Of a stretch of 64,000 nt of DNA, positions 43,750-51,661 are shown piece by piece. The position numbers were made by a program, and so were the translations under genes. Every line of letters begins with the position of its first letter. Positions within the stretch are counted from its first letter, which is position 1. Source of the DNA: an uncultured Eubacteriales bacterium (lineage in GTDB: Bacteria > Bacillota > Clostridia > Christensenellales > Aristaeellaceae); the NCBI GenBank assembly GCA_902799465.1, contig CADCAS010000001.1:1-64000 (forward strand), read 5' to 3'. Under the pieces are notes generated by a model. That model searched no databases. It saw nothing but the letters and a program-made list of their open reading frames with translations, and was not told the origin of the DNA.

Positions 43750-45315
43750 TCAGTATACCTCGATGACCTGGCCCGCACCGCAGTGCTCGTAGATCCACCG
43801 GGCGTCCTCCACCCGCAGCCGCACGCAGCCGTGGGAGGCCTTCTTGCCCAGATTGGTCACGCTGCTCTGGCGCAGGGAATCCTCGCTGTCGGTGGAATAG
43901 AGCACCGAATGGAAGAGTATGTTCCCGGTGATGACGAAGGCGTACTGCGCCCAGCAGTTGAACTCCACGAAGTAGTGCCAGCGGGCGTCCCGGTGGCCGG
44001 TGGAGATGAACCTGCCCTTGGGAGTGGTGCCGCCGATGCCGGTGGAACAGATCATGGTCTTGATGAGCTGGCCGTAGCCGTCCACGCCCGAATTGGTCCA
44101 GCGGTAGACGTAGACCCGCTGGTCGTTCAGGGAGACCCGGATGAGATAGGGCTTGTCGGACAGCGCCGGCTCGGGCGGGTTGTCGGAATACAGCAGCCGC
44201 TGGGTCTCCTCGTCGGCGATGCCCGTCTCCTGGAGGTTGGCCCGCCGCTGGAAGCTCTTGACCGCCGCCTCGGTGATCTCGTCGTAGCTGCCGGAGGTGC
44301 CGTTATAGTTGTAGTCCAGCGTGGTCAGGCGTCGCTGGAGGCGCTCCACCTCCTCGCCGCTGTCGCCCCGCTGCACCGTCTCGCGGTACACGGGGAAGCG
44401 CCCGGAGATCAGATAGTCGTACAGCTTTTCGGTGACCACGCCGTCGGTGGCGTGGAAGGGTCTGAGCGTCGACGCGGGCGCCAGCTCCGGCATGCCGAAC
44501 ACGTCGTCGGTGGAAATGGCCGCCGTCTGCGGCTCGTACTGCTTCGGCTCGTCAAACTCGGTGCCGTAGTACTTCACGGCGTAGGACTGGAAGTTCATGA
44601 CCTCCTCCGCCGTCTCCTCGACATACAGCTCGTCCACGGGCCGGTCGGAGAAGCCGTACTGCCGCAGCTTGTAGTGGAGCACCCGGATGTCTCGGCCCCG
44701 CGCGCCCTCCGAGAACAGTATGTCCTCCGGCGCGGTGGTGGCCTCGGGCTTGGGGGCCAGCGCAATGCGCGTGGCAGCGTCCAGCTCGCCGGTCTCCTCC
44801 AGGCCGTTGTCCGCCTGGAAGCGCAATAGCGCCTTCAGGGTGCGGGAGCCGAAAACGCCGTCGGGCGTTATATCCAGATATCCCAGCGTCACCAGCCGCT
44901 CCTGGAGGTCGCGCACCTTGGTCTCCCCCGCCTCGTCCCGGCTGTGCAGACCGATGACCGTGGGCGTATAGGGCGCTTGGGTGGGCGTCGGCGAGGGCGT
45001 CACCTTCACCTTGGGCATCTTCGTGGGCGCGGGGGTGACCAGCTCGAGGCCGGCCTCCGGCTCCGGAGTGGGCGTGCGGTCCGGGTTCCAGCCGTCCCCC
45101 GGCGTGGGTGACGGCGATGGCGACGGCGTCAGGTTTTCGGGCTCCCCGTCCCACAGGGCGGTGTTCGCGCCGTCAAAGCCAAAGAGCGCGCTGCCCTCGG
45201 CACATGCCGCAAGGCCCAGCACCCGCATGGGCTCCCCCTCCACGATGGCATACTGACAGCCCCCGGCAGTGGTCGCCAGGAGCGCAATGATCAGCACGAC
45301 TGCGATGCGCTTCAT
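43750..45315 (-). CDS. Second L,D-transpeptidase, possible lipoprotein
   Basis: A 521-residue paralogue of the preceding gene. The N terminus is hydrophobic and ends TAGGCQ, a weak lipobox, so it may be lipid anchored. A Pro/Thr-rich linker (60-110) leads to PG_binding_1 modules near 125-180, 210-260 and 310-375, then a YkuD domain with KASHGCVRLRVEDARWIYEHC and its Cys near 497. ATG at 45315 is taken; a TTG seven codons upstream is nearer the GAGG. It has its own promoter in an AT-rich stretch (45354-45382). Confidence 0.9.
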   Translation of the reverse strand: MKRIAVVLIIALLATTAGGCQYAIVEGEPMRVLGLAACAEGSALFGFDGANTALWDGEPENLTPSPSPSPTPGDGWNPDRTPTPEPEAGLELVTPAPTKMPKVKVTPSPTPTQAPYTPTVIGLHSRDEAGETKVRDLQERLVTLGYLDITPDGVFGSRTLKALLRFQADNGLEETGELDAATRIALAPKPEATTAPEDILFSEGARGRDIRVLHYKLRQYGFSDRPVDELYVEETAEEVMNFQSYAVKYYGTEFDEPKQYEPQTAAISTDDVFGMPELAPASTLRPFHATDGVVTEKLYDYLISGRFPVYRETVQRGDSGEEVERLQRRLTTLDYNYNGTSGSYDEITEAAVKSFQRRANLQETGIADEETQRLLYSDNPPEPALSDKPYLIRVSLNDQRVYVYRWTNSGVDGYGQLIKTMICSTGIGGTTPKGRFISTGHRDARWHYFVEFNCWAQYAFVITGNILFHSVLYSTDSEDSLRQSSVTNLGKKASHGCVRLRVEDARWIYEHCGAGQVIEVY

Positions 45316-45353
45316 CTCAACGTATATCCTCGGCAATGTATTTTCGTCTCATA

Positions 45354-45382
45354 ATTGTCTCATTTATTTCGTTATTTGTAAA
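45354..45382 (-). promoter_or_regulatory. Promoter of the second L,D-transpeptidase gene
   Basis: Minus strand TTTACA (45377-45382), 17-nt spacer, GACAAT (45354-45359), in an AT-rich island. Confidence 0.65.
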
Positions 45383-45448
45383 GCGTGAAAAAGGGTCGAA
45401 AATAGACTAATCTCTAAAGATTATATTTCAGATATTGCAATCAGCGTA

Positions 45449-45474
45449 ATAAAAAAGCGCGGCAAAGCCGCGCT
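45449..45474 (-). terminator. Terminator of the HAD/NTPase/secreted-protein operon
   Basis: AGCGCGGC-ttt-GCCGCGCT followed by TTTTTATT on the minus strand: a textbook intrinsic terminator. Confidence 0.92.
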
Positions 45475-45489
45475 CAATCGGTCAAGGGT

Positions 45490-46116
45490 TTACCGCGCCC
45501 TGAAGCTCTCCATGATCTGGGTGGCGGTGAGCATGAAGTCGGGTTCATCCTGCGGGGTGAAGCAAAAGGTGAGCAGACTGTCGCTCCAGCGGGTGGCGCA
45601 GCAGCTGGCGTTCTGGGCCGCGTCGATGAAGGAGACGAAGTCCGCGCCGTCAAAGGACAGACTGCCGGTGCGGGACAGCGCCGCGTCCGCCTCAACCGCG
45701 CCGCTCACGGCGTCGATATCCTTGAGCGTAGTCGGCGTCAGATAGATATACAGATACCGCTCCCCGGACCCGTCGCCCAGCGCGTACTCAAGCCCGGACG
45801 TCTTATCCGCGTCCGCCACCTCGTAGCTGACCCAGTTCCCCGGCAGCGTCAGGGCAAAGCCCGCGTCGAACCACAGCTCCACGGGCGCATCGGCCGCTTC
45901 CGCCGGAGCCTCCTCCGCCTCGGCCTCCAGCGCCTCCACCTCCTCCGGGTCGGGCAGCTCGGCCTCCCCGGTTTCGGCCTCCACAGCGTCGGTCTCCACA
46001 GTCTCCGTCTCCGCGGCCTCCGTCTGTGCGGGAGCCTCCGCAGCCTCGGCCAGGGCCGATGCGCAGAGCATCATCAGCGCCAGCATCAGCGCCGTCAAAC
46101 GATACAGCTTCTTCAT
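45490..46116 (-). CDS. Secreted acidic protein, unknown
   Basis: A 208-residue protein with a signal peptide (MKKLYRLTALMLALMMLCASALA), an acidic Glu/Ala/Thr linker (25-80) and a globular C-terminal domain (85-208; VELWFDAGFALTLPGNWVSYEV ... LTATQIMESFRAR). The LPGNWVSYEV and ATQIMESF pieces resemble a PsbP/LpqN-like fold, but I do not assign a family. AAGGAG is 9 nt before the ATG at 46116. It is only 24 nt after the NTPase gene and is the last gene of that operon. Confidence 0.75.
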   Translation of the reverse strand: MKKLYRLTALMLALMMLCASALAEAAEAPAQTEAAETETVETDAVEAETGEAELPDPEEVEALEAEAEEAPAEAADAPVELWFDAGFALTLPGNWVSYEVADADKTSGLEYALGDGSGERYLYIYLTPTTLKDIDAVSGAVEADAALSRTGSLSFDGADFVSFIDAAQNASCCATRWSDSLLTFCFTPQDEPDFMLTATQIMESFRAR

Positions 46117-46140
46117 GCGATTCATCTCCTTGTCCTGTTG

Positions 46141-47244
46141 TCACAGCGTCTGCACTGCCGCCAGCTGCCGGTTCTTGTATTCCGGGTCGCCGGTGACCTC
46201 GCGGATGACGCTGATCTCGGGGGGCAGGACGGCGTCCTCGCCCTCATGGTACACAAACATGATGGCTCGCTCGCGGGAGAAGGGATAGACGTCGATCTCG
46301 ACGCGGCGGTCGTTATAGATGAAGCGATACTTCACCTTCCGCACGCTGTGGAGCCGGTTGTCGGACTCCATCAGGTAGCGCACGTACTGCTTTTCGGGGA
46401 TGGAGCGCTCGGTGGCCCACTTGGAGCCATCCTCGGCGGTGTGCTTCTCGGTGTAGAAATAGAGGTAGCTCTCGCCGTTGGTCTGCTGCCGGATGCGGCG
46501 CTCCACGCCGGGCTTTGTGGGGAGCAGATAGGTCTGCATCATGTCCAGCGCCACCGCGCCATACTTTGAGGCGATGACGCCCATGTCGGGCATGTCTATC
46601 AGGTATTTCCGCTTCCTCTGCTGCGGCGCGGGCTCGCCGAGTATGGCGTAGATGGCCCGGATGGCCCGGTTCATTTTGTCCTCGAAGTTGACGGCGTTGT
46701 CGATGATGCTCAGATTTGGGTGGCCGCGCCATGCCCGGAGGGTCCGGTCGTCCATCTCCCGGGCGTATTCCAGCGATTCGGTCCGGGCCTCGTTGCCCAG
46801 GTTGTAGGCGAACTCCGCCCCCTTGGCGCAGGTGACCAGGTGCAGCACGGCGTCGTAACCCTCCAGCACCCGCTCCTCCGTCAGTCCGTCGAAGCGGGCC
46901 AGCACCTCCTTGAACTGCTCGTCGGTGATGTAGGCCTTGTCGTCCATCAGCGCGCGGTCGTAGATGATGAGGACGTTCTCCTCCTCCACCACCTCCGCGG
47001 CCTTCAGTGCCAGCCGCTCCTTGTGCAGCTGGTCGGCGATGACGAAATCCTGAAACGCCAGCATCGACATGCAGCCGCCGAAGGGCCGTATGCCGAACCC
47101 GGATATCAGCTCGGTGGCGGTCTCCGGGATGGTGATGACCCGCCAGCCGTTTTCCTGCTTGAATTCGTTCAGGATGCGGCTGATCAGCGTGGTCTTGCCC
47201 GCCGCCGGGCCGCCGGTCAGCACGATCTTGATGATCCTCTTCAT
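46141..47244 (-). CDS. AAA_28/CYTH-like NTP-binding protein (Ttd14-like)
   Basis: A 367-residue protein. The N-terminal P-loop kinase-like domain has Walker A LTGGPAAGKTTL near residues 9-20 and LIIYDRALMDDKAY near 95, as in NadR/Ttd14-type AAA_28 ATPases. The C-terminal half (225-355) looks like a CYTH/triphosphate tunnel domain (ERRIRQQ..., RSIPEKQYVRYL, KVKYRFIYNDRRVEIDVYPF). The combination is that of Ttd14, a eukaryotic GTP- and phosphatidic-acid-binding trafficking protein; bacterial function is not established. GGGGAGG precedes the ATG at 47244, and the start overlaps the HAD gene stop (ATGA), so the two are coupled. Confidence 0.8.
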   Translation of the reverse strand: MKRIIKIVLTGGPAAGKTTLISRILNEFKQENGWRVITIPETATELISGFGIRPFGGCMSMLAFQDFVIADQLHKERLALKAAEVVEEENVLIIYDRALMDDKAYITDEQFKEVLARFDGLTEERVLEGYDAVLHLVTCAKGAEFAYNLGNEARTESLEYAREMDDRTLRAWRGHPNLSIIDNAVNFEDKMNRAIRAIYAILGEPAPQQRKRKYLIDMPDMGVIASKYGAVALDMMQTYLLPTKPGVERRIRQQTNGESYLYFYTEKHTAEDGSKWATERSIPEKQYVRYLMESDNRLHSVRKVKYRFIYNDRRVEIDVYPFSRERAIMFVYHEGEDAVLPPEISVIREVTGDPEYKNRQLAAVQTL

Positions 47245-47912
47245 GTTCCATCCTCCCCGTCGAACAGGTGCGCCGCGAGCTCCGGCACGGTCTTGAAGTA
47301 GAGGTCGCAATGTCTGCGCATGAAGGCCTCGATCTGCGCAATGTCGTTGGCCCAGCCCGCCGCGGCGAACCGGACCCCGCAGGCGAGCGCCATGTCGTAT
47401 CCCGGTTTCAGGTCGTCCAGCATCAGCATCTCCCCGGGCCCAAGCCCGTACCGCGCCATGATCTGCTCAAGCGGCCACGGGCTGGGCTTGCGCTGGTGGG
47501 GCGGGTACTCCCAGCCGTACACCGCGTCCGGCTCCGGCAGGCCGTTCTCCCGGTAGTCCCGCAGGATGTTCGGCCCGTAGGAGTGGGAGATCACGCACAA
47601 TAGCCCGCCCCGCCGCTTCTGTTCCCAGAGTATGTCCGCCATGCCCGGATAGACCTTCGGCACGTGGTCCTGTACATAGGCGTTCCAGTAGCCCTGCTCG
47701 TGCTTCATCTGCGCGTCGCTCATGCCCACGTCGTCCCGGAAGAACGCCACCACGCCCGGGTCGAAGTTCTTCAGAAAATAGTGCTCCAGCGAGCAGTGAT
47801 ACCCCGGCACGAACTCGCCGCAGTATTGCACAAAGCAGGGATAGTGCACCGTGGCCGTGCTGTTCACCACAGTGTCGTCATGGTCCACCACAAGGCAGGG
47901 ATAGCGCAACAT
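47241..47912 (-). CDS. HAD-superfamily hydrolase
   Basis: A 223-residue haloacid dehalogenase-like phosphatase. Motif I is VVDHDDTVV (residues 8-16), motif II the Ser of CVISHSYG near 110, the motif III Lys in QRKPSPWP near 140, and motif IV MLMLDDLKPGYDMA near 165. The helical cap lies between residues 20 and 90. The substrate is unknown; coupling to an NTPase/CYTH protein suggests a phosphorylated metabolite or polyphosphate-type ligand. First gene of a three-gene operon. Confidence 0.87.
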   Translation of the reverse strand: MLRYPCLVVDHDDTVVNSTATVHYPCFVQYCGEFVPGYHCSLEHYFLKNFDPGVVAFFRDDVGMSDAQMKHEQGYWNAYVQDHVPKVYPGMADILWEQKRRGGLLCVISHSYGPNILRDYRENGLPEPDAVYGWEYPPHQRKPSPWPLEQIMARYGLGPGEMLMLDDLKPGYDMALACGVRFAAAGWANDIAQIEAFMRRHCDLYFKTVPELAAHLFDGEDGT

Positions 47913-47941
47913 CGCATTTCTCCAGTGTATAGTATGAATGT

Positions 47942-47970
47942 ATTATACCATATGATTGGACGGATGCCAA
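47942..47970 (-). promoter_or_regulatory. Promoter of the HAD operon
   Basis: Minus strand TTGGCA (47965-47970), 17-nt spacer, TATAAT (47942-47947). Confidence 0.78.
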
Positions 47971-47976
47971 GGGGGG

Positions 47977-48185
47977 ATTTGGTGCGAGGGAAAAGGGAAC
48001 AGGGAACAGGGAAAAGGAATAGTTTGGTTACGTAGAAGTGGAAATACACCGCCCGCCAAGTAGTACGTATTGTTTCGATTTAGAGGCGGGCGAACACGCC
48101 GGCCGCCCCTACTATGCGCGCGGCAGCCGCTGTTCCTTTTCCCTTTTCCCTGTTGCCTTTTCCCTGTTGCCTTTTCCCTGAATCA
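47977..48185. repeat. Heptamer-bordered intergenic element E9 (GGGAACA units)
   Basis: Outer flank GGGGATTTGGTG, left arm (47987-48020) GGGAAAA/GGGAACA units, right arm (48131-48180) TTTTCCC/TGTTGCC/TGTTCC units. The core holds CGCCCGCC ... GGCGGGCG around AGTACGTATTGTTTCGAT (48063-48080), an exact 18-nt match to E3. It fills the gap between the HAD operon promoter and proB; no ORF with an SD. Confidence 0.85.
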
Positions 48186-48235
48186 GCTTCCTCCCAAATT
48201 GCCCTCCCCCACTGGCGCAAACGTCCATCATATGC

Positions 48236-48241
48236 TATAAT
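48236..48241 (+). promoter_or_regulatory. Probable -10 of the proB promoter
   Basis: TATAAT 30 nt before the proB start. No good -35 is seen at 17 nt, so an activator or extended element may be used. Confidence 0.45.
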
Positions 48242-48270
48242 GTGTGACATACGAGCGAAGGGGGTATTGT

Positions 48271-49044
48271 ATGCGAATCGTTGTGAAGGTGGGCACGTCC
48301 ACGCTGGCGCACAGGACGGGGCACATGAACATTCGCCGGGTGGAGGCGCTCTGCAAGGTGCTGTCGGACGTGAAGAACGCGGGGCACGAGGTGATCCTGG
48401 TGTCCTCGGGGGCCATCGGCATGGGCGTGGGCAAGCTGTCGCTGTCGAAGCGCCCGGAGGACATCCCCACCAAGCAGGCCGCCGCGGCGGTGGGCCAGTG
48501 CGAGCTGATGTACACCTACGACCGGCTGTTCTCGGAGTACAACCACACGGTGGCGCAGCTGCTGGTGACGGGCAGCGACGTGGAGGATGAGGGCCGCCGC
48601 GCCCACTTCCACAACACGCTGTACCGGCTGCTGGAGCTGGGCGCGCTGCCGGTGATCAACGAGAACGACACCATCGCCACCGACGAGATCGTCATCGGCG
48701 ACAACGACACGCTGTCGGCCATCGTCGCCGCCACCGTGAACGCCGAGCTGCTGGTGCTGCTGACGGACATCGACGGGCTCTACACCGCCGATCCCCGGCG
48801 GGATCCCGAGGCGCGGAAGCTGGACGTGGTGGAGGCCATCACCCCCGAGATCGAGGCGCTGGCCGGAGGAAACGGCTCCTCCCTGGGCACCGGCGGTATG
48901 GTCACGAAGCTGCGCGCGGCCCGCATCGCCGCGGAGGCGGGCATCGACATGGTCATCGCCAACGGCGCTGAACCCAAGCTGCTCTACGACATACTCGACG
49001 GCAAACCCGTGGGAACGCGATTTATAGGGAGGAAAGCACAATGA
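48271..49044 (+). CDS. proB: Glutamate 5-kinase (no PUA domain)
   Basis: A 257-residue amino-acid kinase phosphorylating glutamate to gamma-glutamyl phosphate in proline synthesis. [13 protein letters not shown] begins near residue 4, VSSGAIGMG near 48, [12 protein letters not shown] near 130, [12 protein letters not shown] near 165 and [12 protein letters not shown] near 208. Many ProB proteins have a C-terminal PUA domain; this one ends at the kinase domain, a common short form. GGGGG lies before the ATG at 48271. The stop overlaps the proA start (ATGA). Confidence 0.95.
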   Translation: MRIVVKVGTSTLAHRTGHMNIRRVEALCKVLSDVKNAGHEVILVSSGAIGMGVGKLSLSKRPEDIPTKQAAAAVGQCELMYTYDRLFSEYNHTVAQLLVTGSDVEDEGRRAHFHNTLYRLLELGALPVINENDTIATDEIVIGDNDTLSAIVAATVNAELLVLLTDIDGLYTADPRRDPEARKLDVVEAITPEIEALAGGNGSSLGTGGMVTKLRAARIAAEAGIDMVIANGAEPKLLYDILDGKPVGTRFIGRKAQ

Positions 49045-50297
49045 CCACCTTTGAACTGCTCAGGCAGGCACGCGCCGCCTGGCCCGCGCTCCAGGCCGCG
49101 GGCACGGAGAAGAAGAACGAGGCGCTTCTGCGGATGGCGGACGCGCTCATCGACCATCAGGCGGACATACTCTCCGCCAACGCCCTTGACATGGAGGCGG
49201 CGAAGGACCGCATCAGCGCGGTGATGCTGGACCGGCTCAAGCTGACCCCGGACCGCATCGCGGGCATGGCTCAGGGCATCCGCGAGGTGGCGGCGCTGCC
49301 CGACCCGGTGGGCGCGGTGATCAGCCGGGTGGAGCGCCCCAACGGCCTTGTCATCGAGCGCACCCGCGTGGCCATGGGCGTCATCGCCATCATCTATGAG
49401 AGCCGCCCCAACGTCACCTCCGACGCCGCCGTGCTGGCCCTCAAGGCTGGGAGCGCCTGCGTGCTCCGCGGGGGCAAGGAGGCGTTTCGCTCGGCCAGCG
49501 CCATCGTGAAGGCCATGAAAGCGGGGCTTGTGGCGGCGGGCCTGCCCGAGGACCTCGTCCAGCTGGTGCAGGACACCAGCCGCCAGTCGTCCACGGACCT
49601 GATGACCGCCGTCGGCCTGGTGGATCTGCTGATCCCCCGCGGCGGCGCGGGACTCATCCGCGCCATCACCGAGAACGCCAAGGTGCCCTGTATCCAGACC
49701 GGCACCGGCATCTGCCACGTCTACGTGGACGCCGCCGGCGACCAGGCCAAGGCCCTGGACATCATCGAAAACGCCAAGACCAGCCGCCCGTCGGTGTGCA
49801 ACGCCGAGGAGGTGCTGCTGGTGCACAGCGCCATCGCCGCGGAGTTTTTGCCGAAGCTGAAGCAGCGCCTGGTGGACGACCGCGCCGCTCGGGGCGACAT
49901 CCCCGTGGAGCTGCGGCTGGATGCGCGCGCCGCCGCCATCATCCCCGGCGCCCCGGCGTCGGAGACGGACTTCGACACCGAGTTCCTGGACTACATCCTG
50001 GCGGTGGCCGTGGTCGACAGCGCCGAGGAGGCCGTGACCCACATCGCCAAACACTCCACCGGCCACAGCGAGGCCGTGATCTCCGAGGACCCCGCCGTGC
50101 AGGACCTGTTCACGCGGGCCGTGGACAGCGCCGCGGTCTACGTCAACTGCTCCACCCGCTTCACCGACGGCGGCGAGTTCGGCCTGGGCTGTGAGATGGG
50201 CATCTCCACCCAGAAGCTCCACGCCCGCGGACCGATGGGGCTGGAGGAGCTGACCACCTACAAGTACATCGTGCGCGGCAGCGGACAGATCCGTTAG
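49041..50297 (+). CDS. proA: Gamma-glutamyl phosphate reductase
   Basis: A 418-residue NADPH-dependent reductase producing glutamate-5-semialdehyde. It carries the aldehyde-dehydrogenase fold, with [20 protein letters not shown] near 115, [11 protein letters not shown] near 145, the catalytic Cys in [13 protein letters not shown] near 253 and [32 protein letters not shown] near 370-400. Coupled to proB. proC is not in the window. Confidence 0.96.
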   Translation: MTTFELLRQARAAWPALQAAGTEKKNEALLRMADALIDHQADILSANALDMEAAKDRISAVMLDRLKLTPDRIAGMAQGIREVAALPDPVGAVISRVERPNGLVIERTRVAMGVIAIIYESRPNVTSDAAVLALKAGSACVLRGGKEAFRSASAIVKAMKAGLVAAGLPEDLVQLVQDTSRQSSTDLMTAVGLVDLLIPRGGAGLIRAITENAKVPCIQTGTGICHVYVDAAGDQAKALDIIENAKTSRPSVCNAEEVLLVHSAIAAEFLPKLKQRLVDDRAARGDIPVELRLDARAAAIIPGAPASETDFDTEFLDYILAVAVVDSAEEAVTHIAKHSTGHSEAVISEDPAVQDLFTRAVDSAAVYVNCSTRFTDGGEFGLGCEMGISTQKLHARGPMGLEELTTYKYIVRGSGQIR

Positions 50298-50309
50298 GAG
50301 GTACCGTCA

Positions 50310-51356
50310 ATGACATCCCGACAGGCATTTTTGGAGGAGCTGACATTGCGGCTCAAGGGCTTCGACGGCGCGGAGCGCGTGATCGGACGGATCGCGGCGC
50401 TGCTGGACGACCGCGTGGAGATGGGCATGACCGAGGACGAGGCCGTGGCGGCGCTGGGCGACGTGGACGCGCTGATCCGTGACAACGCTGCGGGAGCGGC
50501 GCTCGTGCCCGCCAAGGGCAGCGCGGACTACGGCGGGGACATCCGGGAGCTGCGCCTGCACGTGAAGAACGCCGACGCCGTCATAAAGGCGGGCTTCCTG
50601 CCCGATGACATGACCGCCCGGATCGAGGCCTCGGCGTCCGACGTATTCACCTGGAGCCTCGAGGCGGGCGTGCTGACCGTTCGCGAGGCGGAGACGCCCC
50701 GGCGGGGACTGTTTCGCCGGGAGCACAGCGTGACGCTGACGCTGGATAACTGCGCGCCGGAAAAGCTCATCGCCGACAGCTACGGCGGGGACATCCGGGT
50801 GGAGAACCTCTCTCTGTCCGAGATGGCTGTGCTGGCCTCCTCCTCCGGAGACATCGAGCTGGGCCGCGTCAAGGTCGGCGGGCGCACCGAGGTCACCACC
50901 CGCAGCGGTGACATGCGCCTGAAGGACGTGGACGTGGACGGCGATTGCAAGCTGGAGGCCATGTCCGGCGACGTTGAATTCAGGCGTCTCACCGTCAAAA
51001 GCCTGCGCCTGCGCTCGGCCTCCGGGGACGTGGAGGGCGACATGCTGCGGGCCAACACCGCCGCCATGGGTGCGATATCCGGAGACATCGAGGTGCGCGC
51101 CGCCCGCGCCGCCGCCTCCCTGCTCTGCGAGACCACCAGCGGCGATATCGACCTGGACGCCGTCGAGACCCCCGACCTGCGCGCCTCCACCGGCAGCGGG
51201 GACATCTCCCTGCGACTGCCCGCCAGCGCTGTCGGCTACGACATCCAGGCCCGCACCGGCGGCGACCTCGAGCTCCCTGAACAGGGCTGCATCCCGGAGG
51301 ACGCCCCCCGCGTCACCGCGGTCAGCACCAGCGGGGATATTGAGATCAAACTGTGA
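50310..51356 (+). CDS. HAAS + DUF4097 beta-helix-like protein
   Basis: A 348-residue protein with an N-terminal HAAS-like helical segment (residues 1-55, RQAFLEELTLRLKGFD ... MTEDEAVAALGDVD) and a long DUF4097 adhesin-like repetitive beta region (70-348). Its repeated SGDIEL, SGDMRLKD, SGDVEFRR and SGDISLRL turns fit a right-handed beta solenoid. There is no membrane segment or signal peptide. Such proteins often accompany a PadR regulator, which is absent here. GGAGG before the ATG; 12 nt after proA, so probably co-transcribed. Confidence 0.82.
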   Translation: MTSRQAFLEELTLRLKGFDGAERVIGRIAALLDDRVEMGMTEDEAVAALGDVDALIRDNAAGAALVPAKGSADYGGDIRELRLHVKNADAVIKAGFLPDDMTARIEASASDVFTWSLEAGVLTVREAETPRRGLFRREHSVTLTLDNCAPEKLIADSYGGDIRVENLSLSEMAVLASSSGDIELGRVKVGGRTEVTTRSGDMRLKDVDVDGDCKLEAMSGDVEFRRLTVKSLRLRSASGDVEGDMLRANTAAMGAISGDIEVRAARAAASLLCETTSGDIDLDAVETPDLRASTGSGDISLRLPASAVGYDIQARTGGDLELPEQGCIPEDAPRVTAVSTSGDIEIKL

Positions 51357-51358
51357 AC

Positions 51359-51389
51359 ACAGCGGACGGGGAGCATCCTCGTCCGCTGT
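51359..51389 (+). terminator. Terminator of the proBA operon
   Basis: ACAGCGGACG-loop-CGTCCGCTGT immediately after the DUF4097 gene stop; short U-tract. Confidence 0.72.
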
Positions 51390-51421
51390 ACTGTCTTACC
51401 TGGAAATGCCGGATTATGGGA

Positions 51422-51548
51422 GACGACCTCTCAGTCACGCTTCGCGTGACAGCTCCCCTGAAAGGGGAGCCAAGGCTGATGCATTGTCTCTCCTCTTGGC
51501 TCCCCTCTCAGGGGAGCTGTCAGCCGGCAGGCTGACTGAGAGGTCGTC
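51422..51548. repeat. Cloverleaf-like palindromic element E10
   Basis: A 127-nt near-perfect palindrome with ends GACGACCTCTCAGTCA / TGACTGAGAGGTCGTC. Each arm also contains its own small hairpins: CACGC-TTC-GCGTG, CTCCCCTGAAAGGGGAG, CTCCCCTCTCAGGGGAG and GCC-GGCA-GGC. The inner string CTTGGCTCCCCT-TCAGGGGAGCTG is shared with the copy nested in E13. No ORF. With the two flanking terminators it fills the 305-nt gap between convergent operons. Confidence 0.88.
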
Positions 51549-51616
51549 CTCCGTAACCTGACAAATCTATCCTTGTCATGCGGATTGGACAGCATTACAC
51601 CCATTATCAACATCTT

Positions 51617-51650
51617 ACAAAAAGAGGAGGCGGATCGCTCCGTCTCCTCT
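51617..51650 (-). terminator. Terminator of the gpmI operon
   Basis: AGAGGAGGCGGA-tcgc-TCCGTCTCCTCT, followed on the minus strand by TTTTTGTAAG. Confidence 0.88.
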
Positions 51651-51661
51651 ATTCATTTGTC

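Noticed and set aside
42209-45315. The two L,D-transpeptidases as vancomycin-resistance genes
   Set aside because: There are no vanHAX-type or D,D-carboxypeptidase partners; the layout is that of ordinary wall cross-linking enzymes.
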